This document shows positions 10,313 to 20,558 of a stretch of DNA of 64,000 bases, one piece after another. The stretch's first letter is position 1; each line of letters begins with the position of its first letter. Source of the stretch: Henckelia pumila (lineage: Eukaryota; Streptophyta; Magnoliopsida; Lamiales; Gesneriaceae). The translations under genes were made by a program, and so were the position numbers. The stretch spans positions 372,001 to 436,000 of the forward strand of contig NC_133121.1 of assembly GCF_033568475.1 (NCBI RefSeq). The letters run 5' to 3'. The notes under the pieces are model-generated. The model searched no databases and was not told where the DNA came from. It saw nothing but the letters and a program-made list of their open reading frames with translations.

Positions 10313-12168
10313 TGTTGGAAACGCGGCTCTCAGATCAATCACGATTGATACCCGATGCAGCGGAAGTTTAAAATTTTATCATGGAACAATTCCATGGTGT
10401 GGGTATCAACCGTTTAACGATTAAATTACGTGTGTGTAAAATTTAAATAACAATTAAATAAATTTTACCTCAAATCTCGCAACGAGATTAATGGACACCA
10501 ACAGAACAATTCTGCTCTTGTTGTCTCTCCCTGGAACCGATGAACGCCTTCAATCAGGTCCACGAACAGAGGTTTAATCCCTCTGATAGATTGCACTAGA
10601 AAATCTATCAGAAGTTTTCTGCGAAGAGAATACACGAATTTGATTCGTTATTCCTTACCGCGATTCAAAATCACAGACCGGAATTTTCTCGGGCAGAGGA
10701 CAGGGAGGGGACGGCCGAAACTTTTGAGAGGCTAGGGTTCGATTTTTGCTTCTCAAAAATTATGAGCTGTTGTGTGTAATTTCTGTACTGCAATAACTTA
10801 TTTATAATGCAGGCCACTAACACCTTAGGGCCCATTAGTCATAAGTTAGGGCCCGACAAGCAAAGCCCGCACGTTCAGAAATTAATATAAAATTCATCGT
10901 GACTCCGATTGATAAACCAATTTTACCAATGTGCACAGAAACCATTTCTGCACATTTTAAAGTCAAGATAAATTTTCCTGAATCCGAATTCAGTGGTTTC
11001 CAAAAATGTACATCCCTATGTCATTTTAGGAAATCCTACTCCCTTACTCTTATTTAAGAAGTCCAACTTCTTTATTCATTAAATTTAACTCTTTAAATTT
11101 AACTATCTCAACGGGGATTAAAACTCCATTACACTGTGTGACCCTCAATGGTTCAGGGATACAGCTAGCCGTGGGCTCACAACTCCTTGCGACTCGGAAC
11201 AACACTTTCCGACTTGCCCAACGAATCATGGTAAAGCGCCTAGCAACATCGCCCCATGATTCCCTAGGTATCACTGATAGTGCCTACAAGAACCAGTAGA
11301 TTTTGGTTAGCGTACAGTACGGTCCCTTCATCCATATATCCCGATCGAATCAACAACCATTGGTATATCGAGAGTCGCTCAAGATTCGATAACTATGCAA
11401 TGCATCTTGAAGATCAAATTAGTGACATCGCATGTGCTACTAAGAAACCATTTCTTAAATCACATCAAGTACTCTGGCCAGAGATTTGTCACACTAATAT
11501 CTCCTCAGATCGCATAGGATATCCACACTCGCAAGTATGTGGTGAATCCTTGACAACAATGCATTGACTCCTATATGTGTCGTAACTGTACCCAATCTCG
11601 ACACCTGATGACCCCCATAGAGTCGGTAAACGAGTCAAAGCACAGCACTAGCATATAGAGTCTCCATGATGTTTCAAGTCGTAAGGACTAATGGTGTACA
11701 ACCAAAACCGCGGACTTAATCCACTCGATAAGTGATAACCACTTGGAAAGTCCGGATAGGGTAGTTCGATTATTCATCCTATGAATATCCATTTGCATGC
11801 TTCGAACATCTCCATGTTCCCTACCAATGAAACGTGGTACTCCGCATCGCAAATGCTAGTCTCAAACTCGAGCGATCCTTATCCTTATTATCGGACGGCT
11901 CAATCGACTAGGAACGGTTTTAGAATATACAGTGACTATAAGATGTATTTCATGATAGACATCTCCATGTTCTACCACATCTTACATACACTATAGTATA
12001 TTCAAGGTCTTTATCAAAACAACAATAGTATATCACAATATAACAATATGAAGTAATATAAAGTCATTGCCATAAAAGTGTAAATAATATTAAACAAAAG
12101 ATTGTTTATACAAAGAGTCATCAAAGCCCATAGCCACACAGTTGGCTCACTGGGCACCCACTCTTACA
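10313..12168 (-). repeat. 3' LTR of the nested copia element
   Basis: Direct copy of 17435-19289, bounded by TG...CA. The minus-strand tract CAAGTGGGAGAT at 12180-12169 abuts it as the polypurine tract. Confidence 0.93.
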
Positions 12169-12182
12169 ATCTCCCACTTGCC

Positions 12183-15109
12183 CTATAGCCAACTAGTCAT
12201 ACTACGTAGACCCATTGCTTCGCGATGTTTGTCAAACAATGGTCCTGGCAAGGGCTTAGTAAGCGGATCAGCGATATTGTCTGCAGAGGCCACTCGTTCG
12301 ACAATGATGTCTTCTCTTTCCACAATCTCCCGGATTATGTGGTATTTCCTCAGTACGTGTTTGGATCTTTGATGAGACCTTGGTTCCTTTGCTTGAGCAA
12401 CGGCACCCGTGTTGTCACAGTACATCGGGACTGGACCAACAAATTCAGGAATGACGCCCAACTCTTGGACGAACTTCCTCATCCAAACGGCCTCTTTAGC
12501 AGCAGCTGATGCTGCAATGTATTCAGCCTCAGTGGTGGAATCCGCTGTGGTGTCCTGCTTGGAACTCTTCCAAGAGACAGCACCGCCATTGAGCATGAAC
12601 ACAAAACCAGAGGTTGACTTCGAGTCATCCACATCACTTTGGAAGCTAGAGTCGGTATAGCCTTCCAATTTGAGTTCTCGTCCTCCATAAACCATGAACA
12701 TATTCTTAGTCCTTCGCAAGTACTTAAGAATGTCCTTCACGGCTTTCCATTGCATTTGACCAGGATTAGACTGATATCTGCTCGTGACACTCAGAGCAAA
12801 TGCTACATCCGGTCTGGTAGATATCATCCCATACATGATACTACCTATAGCTGACGCATATGGTACATGTGTCATATTCTCTATCTCTTCATCAGTCTTG
12901 GGACACATAGACTTGGATAGAGAAACTCCATGACACATGGGTAGATGTCCTCTTTTGGACCCATCCATTGAAAACCGTTTCAATATGGTATCGATGTAGG
13001 TTGATTGAGTGAGTCCTATCATTCTCTTAGACCTATCTCTATAGATCTGTATCCCAAGAATGTAGGATGCCTCTCCCAAATCCTTCATCGAAAATCTACC
13101 TGATAACCATATCTTCGTTGACTGCAACATCCCTACATCATTCCCAATGAGTAGGATGTCATCAACATAAAGTACTAAGAATGTCACCGCATCCTTAACT
13201 ACTTTCTTGTACACGCAAGGTTCCTCCGGGTTCTTGATGAAACCAAAATCTTTAATTGTTTCATCAAATTTCTGGTTCCAACTTCTTGATGCTTGTTTTA
13301 GACCATAAATTGATCTCTGAAGCTTGCATACCTTATGCTCGCTTCCCATGGATGTGAACCCCTCAGGCTGCTTCATATAGATTTCTTCCTTAATGTCTCC
13401 ATTAAGAAAAGCAGTCTTCACATCCATTTGCCATATCTCATAGTCATACCATGCAGCTATGGCAATAAGGATTCTTATGGACTTGAACATAGCAACTGGT
13501 GAAAAAGTTTCATCATAGTCAACTCCTTGCCTTTGAGTATAACCTTTCGCCACCAATCGCGCCTTGTAGGTCAATACCTTACCATCAGGCCCAAGCTTTC
13601 TTTTGTAGATCCATTTACACCCTATTGGAACAATTCCATCGGGAGGATCTACCAAAGACCAAACTTGGTTTGTATGCATCGAATCCAATTCTGACTGCAT
13701 AGCTTCAAGCCATAAATTCGAATCCGCATCAGAAATTGCTTCCTTGAAGTTTCTTGGATCACATCCAATGTCGGGTTCATCTTGATCCCCTTCAAGAAGA
13801 AGACCATATCGAATAGGAGGTCTAGAAGTCCTCTCGGATCTTCTAGGTTCAGGCGTGTCCAGCAATGGTTCCTGAGGTGTAGGATCGTTATTTTGTATTT
13901 CGGGTTCTTCTCGAACTTCTTCGAGTTCCATCATCTCGCCTTTCTTATCCAATAAGAACTCCTTCTCCAAGAAGGTGGCATTCCTAGAAACAAACACCTT
14001 TGTTTCAGCAGGATAATAGAAATAATATCCGATTGAATTCTTCGGATACCCTACAAAATAACATAAGCTGGATCGACTATCCAACTTATCTCCCACTGTC
14101 CGCTTCACGTAAGCAGGACATCCCCAAATCCTCAAGTACGAATACTTAGGAGCTTTGCCATTCCATAACTCGTATGGTGTTTTGTCCACTGCTTTAGTGT
14201 GGACGTTGTTCAACAACAATACCGCCGTTTCAAGCGCATAGCCCCAAAACGAAGGTGGAAGCTCAGTGAAGCTCATCATAGATCGAACCATGTCCAACAA
14301 AGTTCGATTACGACGCTCCGATACACCATTAAGCTGTGGTGTCATAGGAGGAGTCCACTGAGAGAGAATCCCATTCTCTTTCAGATAGTCCAAAAACTCG
14401 GTACTCAAGTATTTTCCACCTCGATCCGATCGAAGTGCCTTAATACTTTTACCTAGCTTGTTTTCTACTTCAGCCTTGAATTCTTTGAACTTTTCAAATG
14501 CTTCAGACTTATATTTCATTAAATATAAATACCCATACCTTGAATAATCATCAGTAAAGGTAATGAAGTAGGTGTGGCCATGTTGAGTCCCTACTCTAAA
14601 TGGACCACAAACATCTGTATGGATCAAATCCAACAGATTCTGACTACTCTCAGGTTTCCCCTTAAAAGGAGATTTAGTCATTTTTCCTTTTAGGCAGGAT
14701 TCACAAGTAGGTAGAGAGTTAATATCAGACATATCAAACATGCCCTCTCCCACTAGCTTGTTCATCCTCTTTGAGGAAATATGACCTAGCCTAGCGTGCC
14801 AAAGGTTTGCCGGGTTTTGACTATCGATTTTCCTTTTGTTTGTTGTAGCCGGTTTATCAAAATAATTAATTGGAACGTCTTTTAGTTTTAAATTGTATAG
14901 ATCGTTTTCAAGTTGTCCATTTCCAATTAAACATTCATTCTTGTAAATATTGCAAATCCCATTCACAAAATTACAAGAATAACCATCTCTATCAAGCATA
15001 GAAATAGAAATAATGTTTTTAATTAAATCTGGCACAAATAAAACATCTCTCAACAATAATTTAAAACCATTCTGCAAAAATAAATATTTCCCATAGCTAT
15101 GGATTTAAC
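12183..15109 (-). CDS. pol: Copia Pol: integrase, reverse transcriptase, RNase H (964-codon frame)
   Basis: One long minus-strand frame without its own ATG (first codon counted is TTG at 15077), entered by a frameshift near 15080-15109 from the protease frame. Order: GAG-pre-integrase (LWHARLGHISSKRMNK, CESCLKGK), integrase (HTDVCGPF, SDRGGKY, LNGVSERRNRT), RT (ARLVAKGYTQRQGVDYDETF, WQMDVKTAFLNGD, FLVLYVDDILLIGND with the YVDD box), RNase H (GYTDSSFQSD, STTEAEYIAAS, DPLTKPLPG). All catalytic motifs I can check from integrase to RNase H are present, unlike the upstream gag and protease. The stop is 15 bases from the 3' LTR. Confidence 0.9.
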
Positions 15110-15477
15110 TCTGGAACCATTCCCGAGCCTTGACTGGGTCTCACCCATCCTTATCCTATTACTTCTTGTTATCATTTGCAACTCATTGCAAATATGAGAT
15201 CTACGTCTGGTATCCAATACCCAAGAAGTAGTATTAAGAAAAACATTTATTTCAATGTAAAACATACCCTTTGCAGTTCGCAACTGCTTGGGGTATTCCT
15301 TGCAGTTACGTTTCCAATTACCGGGTTTCTTACAGTGATGGCAAACTTGTTTAGACTTGTCCAATTTTTCATGTAACATTTGGCCTTGAGATCATGGTCC
15401 AACCATTTCTCTAATTTGGCCAACCTTTCGGCAGTTACATTAGCCGGGGCTGTTATCGGAGAAGCCTTTTCTAACAC
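15110..15477 (-). pseudogene. Remnant of copia gag C-terminus and protease, frameshifted
   Basis: The C-terminal end of Gag is recognisable (ERLAKLEKWLDHDLKAKC, minus strand, about 15437-15384). A frameshift at about 15370 leads to a zinc knuckle CHHCKKPGNWKRNC, where Asn replaces the expected His. Next is the protease WVLDTRRRSHICN, where the catalytic D-T-G is D-T-R. A further frameshift precedes the pol frame. The Gag N-terminus and capsid region are absent upstream. So this copy makes neither particle protein nor active protease. Confidence 0.8.
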
Positions 15478-15760
15478 TTAGAAAATCTTTTTCCGAACTT
15501 AGGACAATCTTAACTTATGGAATCATTCTGTATTGTTTGCGTCAATAAGTTTGTTTTGTTGGAGAACAGAAACATGTGGATTACTGAGATAAAACAGACA
15601 ATTATCGATGATTGTTTAAATAATTTACTAAGACATAAAATTGGCGAATTTTATTTTATGAATCTCACTCCCACTATTTTAACGATTTCACCACCCTCTA
15701 GTGAAAACGGGAAACTTTTTCCTTAGTGAGAACATGGAGTCCAATTGACAAACTTATGGT

Positions 15761-16041
15761 CCCGAATAATATCAGCCAACCATAATTCTCAAAAGGTAGA
15801 GCCCAATTGCTTCCAAAGCAACCCCCATGTGTTTACCTCATGTCCAATAAGGGCCCAATAATATGACGCCGTTTAAAGTGACATGTCAAGATTACCCATC
15901 AATATTAAGTTGTGATGGACGGTCGCCATGTGGATCCCCCAATAATATGAGCCGATCCCATGGGAGTTCCACCCAACTTACAACATTTGTCGATCCAATG
16001 TACAGCTTTCCGACGGACGGGCCCCCCCAATAATATGAGCC
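15761..16041. repeat. Four spaced copies of a CCCAATAATATGAGCC motif
   Basis: Copies start at 15761 (CCCGAATAATATCAGCC), 15854 (CCCAATAATATGACGCC), 15938 and 16026 (both CCCAATAATATGAGCC). Spacings are 93, 84 and 88 bp. The sequence between copies is only loosely similar, so this is a degenerate long-period array or a set of sites. Confidence 0.75.
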
Positions 16042-17149
16042 GGACCGTATCCGCGGGTAGCATCACATACATTGACCGTTGATGGAAGGTAGGAACATTT
16101 AAACAATATTTAAATTTCCTTTATTTATCTTGATATAAATTTTAAATCATATTTAAAATGAGGGATTTTTAATTATAAAAATATTTGTCTCATCATATTC
16201 ATTTTATTGCATGCTTGCCGGATTCACGCAATTTATGTCTAAACATGCATACAATCATAATATCAAATATTATATAGGATGATCGATTCCATTTCTAATT
16301 GACCCGTGGTTGCCAATCACGGGTCTTAGTCCAATCCTAGGTAATATGCAGTATGCAATGCAATCCTATTACATGTGCTTCCAATTTACATTTCTTCAGT
16401 CTTTATTGTCTGCTGGGCCCACCGTCTTCAAATCTTGATCTCCCACTAAATCTAATGTATTTACAATAAATAACAATGACAAGTAGGGATACATTTTTAG
16501 GGGTGGGAACGGGCTATTAACCAAGCCCACTTTTATTACATATGACATTCATATCGGGCCATAAACCAGGCCCATTAATAAAACCAACAACAATAAAAAC
16601 AAAATGTAAATTCCTAACATACACCTACAAAATTGGTCATGGCAATCGATCATCCTTATCCAATAACATTTAATTCAAAATTAATTTATTGGATAACATG
16701 CAGTGGCAATTCAAATTTAAACAAGATAAAATCATATTTTATATATAAAATCTCATTTCACATATAAAATCATATTTTATCTCTATATCAAATAAAATCA
16801 TATTTTATCTATAAAATCCAATTTTACAAATAAAATCATATTTTACTCAATATATCATAAGATCATATCTTATCATCAATTGTACCAAAATAATTGATTT
16901 CAAAATTCAATTTAAGGATAAAATATTAAAATTTTCCAAAAATTCAAATTTATCCAAAAATCAATTTTAAAATTTACGGACTCGAACAATTCGATCCGAA
17001 ATCTCGTGAACCAATCAAAAACAATTTTTGACCGGACCAAAAATAAAATTTCAACACATTAAAATTAATTTTTAAATAAAAATAAATTTTTCCCCGCGGG
17101 CCGCCCGGGACACTCCCGGGCCGGCCCGCACCCGGGGCGCGGGCTGGGG

Positions 17150-17305
17150 GCAGCCGGCTGCCCCTGGGCGGCGCCGTGCGCTGCCCTGGGCGGCGCCGTG
17201 CGCCGCCCTGGGCGGCGACGGTCGCCGCCTTGGGCGGCGCCGTGCGCCGCCCGGGGCAGCAACAATTGCTGCCCCACCGGGCAGCGATCCAATCGCTGCC
17301 CGGGT
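17150..17305. repeat. GC-rich 22-bp tandem repeat
   Basis: About six 22-bp units, for example TGCCCTGGGCGGCGCCGTGC plus GC, then variants with GACGGTCGC and AACAATTGC cores. Each unit is self-complementary (TGGGCGGCGCCGTGCGCCGCCC-like), so the array can form serial hairpins. It lies in strongly AT-rich surroundings. A 75-codon minus-strand frame across it is a by-product of the repeat. Confidence 0.8.
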
Positions 17306-17420
17306 TTTGCCCCGAAATTTTTTTTTTTTTTTTATTTAAAAATATTTATTTTGTTTCAAAAAACCGAGACTCAAAAATTTTGTACAATTGATTAATTTAA
17401 TCGTTTGATCTGAGCAACCT

Positions 17421-17433
17421 GGCTCTGATACCA
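17421..17433 (-). other. Primer binding site of the nested copia element
   Basis: The minus strand reads TGGTATCAGAGCC one base from the 5' LTR, complementary to initiator tRNA-Met. Confidence 0.9.
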
Positions 17434-17434
17434 C

Positions 17435-19289
17435 TGTTGGAAACGCGGCTCTCAGATCAATCACGATTGATACCCGGTGCAGCGGAAGTTTAAAATTTTA
17501 TCATGGAACAATTCCATGGTGTGGGTATCAACCGTTTAACGATTAAATTACGTGTGTGTAAAATTTAAATAACAATTAAATAAATTTTACCTCAAATCTC
17601 GCAACGAGATTAATGGACACCAACAGAACAATTCTGCTCTTGTTGTCTCTCCCTGGAACCGATGAACGCCTTCAATCAGGTCCACGAACAGAGGTTTAAT
17701 CCCTCTGATAGATTGCACTAGAAAATCTATCAGAAGTTTTCTGCGAAGAGAATACACGAATTTGATTCGTTATTCCTTACCGCGATTCAAAATCACAGAC
17801 CGGAATTTTCTCGGGCAGAGGACAGGGAGGGGACGGCCGAAACTTTTGAGAGGCTAGGGTTCGATTTTTGCTTCTCAAAAATTATGAGCTGTTGTGTGTA
17901 ATTTCTGTACTGCAATAACTTATTTATAATGCAGGCCACTAACACCTTAGGGCCCATTAGTCATAAGTTAGGGCCCGACAAGCAAAGCCCGCACGTTCAG
18001 AAATTAATATAAAATTCATCGTGACTCCGATTGATAAACCAATTTTACCAATGTGCACAGAAACCATTTCTGCACATTTTAAAGTCAAGATAAATTTTCC
18101 TGAATCCGAATTCAGTGGTTTCCAAAAATGTACATCCCTATGTCATTTTAGGAAATCCTACTCCCTTACTCTTATTTAAGAAGTCCAACTTCTTTATTCA
18201 TTAAATTTAACTCTTTAAATTTAACTATCTCAACGGGGATTAAAACTCCATTACACTGTGTGACCCTCAATGGTTCAGGGATACAGCTAGCCGTGGGCTC
18301 ACAACTCCTTGCGACTCGGAACAACACTTTCCGACTTGCCCAACGAATCATGGTAAAGCGCCTAGCAACATCGCCCCATGATTCCCTAGGTATCACTGAT
18401 AGTGCCTACAAGAACCAGTAGATTTTGGTTAGCGTACAGTACGGTCCCTTCATCCATATATCCCGATCGAATCAACAACCATTGGTATATCGAGAGTCGC
18501 TCAAGATTCGATAACTATGCAATGCATCTTGAAGATCAAATTAGTGACATCGCATGTGCTACTAAGAAACCATTTCTTAAATCACATCAAGTACTCTGGC
18601 CAGAGATTTGTCACACTAATATCTCCTCAGATCGCATAGGATATCCACACTCGCAAGTATGTGGTGAATCCTTGACAACAATGCATTGACTCCTATATGT
18701 GTCGTAACTGTACCCAATCTCGACACCTGATGACCCCATAGAGTCGGTAAACGAGTCAAAGCACAGCACTAGCATATAGAGTCTCCATGATGTTTCAAGT
18801 CGTAAGGACTAATGGTGTACAACCAAAACCGCGGACTTAATCCACTCGATAAGTGATAACCACTTGGAAAGTCCGGATAGGGTAGTTCGATTATTCATCC
18901 TATGAATATCCATTTGCATGCTTCGAACATCTCCATGTTCCCTACCAATGAAACGTGGTACTCCGCATCGCAAATGCTAGTCTCAAACTCGAGCGATCCT
19001 TATCCTTATTATCGGACGGCTCAATCGACTAGGAACGGTTTTAGAATATACAGTGACTATAAGATGTATTTCATGATAGACATCTCCATGTTCTACCACA
19101 TCTTACATACACTATAGTATATTCAAGGTCTTTATCAAAACAACAATAGTATATCACAATATAACAATATGAAGTAATATAAAGTCATTGCCATAAAAGT
19201 GTAAATAATATTAAACAAAAGATTGTTTATACAAAGAGTCATCAAAGCCCATAGCCACACAGTTGGCTCACTGGGCACCCACTCTTACA
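17435..19289 (-). repeat. 5' LTR of the nested copia element
   Basis: At the right end because the element is minus-strand. Nearly identical to 10313-12168. Short frames inside both copies are identical because the LTRs are identical, not because they are conserved genes. Confidence 0.93.
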
Positions 19290-20389
19290 AGTTCGAAGGC
19301 TTAATCCTTCTACGTCTCCCCTTCTTCCACTTAGGAAGGAATTCACTAGAAGACTTTGGTTATTACAACGTCTTGTAATACACCCACTTCAGACTTAGGA
19401 CTTATCCAATGCCTAATCCGAAACTCCTAGATTTACACAGATAAGATTCTCAGTTCTTATCAGACTGGTGGAAGCTTTCAGAGTAGCTTCAATTCTCTTC
19501 AACAATGAGTATAGTTGAGTTGAGCTTCTCAAACTGCAGAGCGGTCGAGAGGCTTGAAAACCCTAGGATGATCCTTGACGATCAGATATGTGAACTGTAG
19601 GCGAGGGTTTATTTGAGCAGCAAATGAATGATCTTGTAAGTGTGCTCAAGTATATCAGATGAGGACTTCTGATATTATTCAAGTGATTGAGTTGATTGAG
19701 ATTTTTCTGAATTGCTTGTCTCTCTTTGTTGTCTACCCCTTTTTTTTTTTGTTGTATCACTTCTTGAGCAATCTTCCCTTTATATAGGTCAATCATCAAC
19801 GTCTTTATTTTGAACGTTCTGATGCTGCATTGAATGCACATTTAATGCTCATAAATGCATTGATGATTCTGCATGAAGATCGTACACTGCAGACAACTTC
19901 CAGGGTCCAAAACTGGAATAAACGGTCGAATGCTTTATCTGTAGTCATTCTGTGTTTTTGCCATTTTGGTGCAACCTGTTGTCTCGATTGCAGGAGTCAA
20001 CATATCTTCTGACACGCCGGTTCTGCTTTTAATAAAAGATCTTGCAAAGAACATCTTGTCACAGGTACTTGTCTTGAGATATCCTGATAAGCAGTTGGCA
20101 TTCTACCTGTAGAGATATTTGTCCTCTGCTGGTTTGAATATCCAGTCGATAAGCTTGTGACTTCAACCGGTCGAGAGACAAAGGCGGTTGACAAGCTTCC
20201 GGTAGATAGATTTATCCTCTGCTGGTTTTGATAGCCAGTCGATAGGCTTGTGACTTCAGCCGGTCGAGAGCAAAGGCGGTTGACAAGCTTCCGGTAGAAG
20301 TTGTAGTAGATTCCTGAAATACAATGGTTGGCAGCACATTCCTATACAATGAGTTGTTGTTTGTTATCACCAAAATATCGGATTCAACA

Positions 20390-20403
20390 ATTTCCCCCTT
20401 TTT
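20390..20403 (-). other. Polypurine tract of the Sirevirus
   Basis: The minus strand reads AAAAAGGGGGAAAT immediately before the 3' LTR. Related tracts occur at about 20683-20696 (inside the envelope-like ORF) and 23661-23675 (TTTAGGGGGAATGAT, just after pol). Multiple polypurine tracts are a Sirevirus trait. Confidence 0.8.
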
Positions 20404-20558
20404 GGTGATGACAAAACTTAAGTGCTCCAAGAACAATATGAAAGCATTAAAATGAACTTCATTGAGAGAATGAATTTCATTAAGTACAATAAGCATTTTT
20501 ATTACACCTACAGAAAAAAAAAGATGCAGCTGCGATAAGTAAAGAAGAGATAAGTTGT

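Larger units (their letters stand above)
15478..17420 (-). other. Noncoding leader of the nested copia element
   Basis: About 1.9 kb between the primer site and the gag remnant holds no credible ORF where gag should be. It contains a spaced CCCAATAATATGAGCC motif array (15761-16041), AT-rich ladders with AAAATCATATTTTAT blocks (about 16720-16870) and a very GC-rich 22-bp tandem repeat (about 17090-17305). Confidence 0.75.
10313..19289 (-). mobile_element. Young defective Ty1-copia element nested in the Sirevirus LTR
   Basis: LTRs begin TGTTGGAAACGCGG and end CACTCTTACA, with target duplication AGTTC at 10308-10312 and 19290-19294. The LTRs (1856 and 1855 bp) show by eye one substitution (10355 A, 17477 G) and one missing C in a C-run near 11614. 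Pol is on the minus strand. Most of gag is absent; the protease and zinc knuckle are mutated and frameshifted. A 1.9-kb noncoding leader carries two repeat arrays. It appears to be a recent, non-autonomous insertion. Confidence 0.93.
10067..20389 (-). repeat. 3' LTR of the Sirevirus, split by the nested copia element
   Basis: The LTR halves are 10067-10312 and 19295-20389. The break is the inserted element 10313-19289 plus one copy of AGTTC. Joined, the halves give about 1341 bp, against 1339 bp for the other LTR. Confidence 0.92.

Noticed and set aside
11050..11996. Three small frames repeated exactly at 18172-19117
   Set aside because: They lie in the two LTRs of the young copia element and are identical because the LTRs are. 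No domain or codon signal.
17065..17292. 75-codon minus-strand frame rich in Arg, Ala, Pro and Gly
   Set aside because: It is the translation of the GC-rich 22-bp tandem repeat; parallel open frames occur on the plus strand over the same bases.
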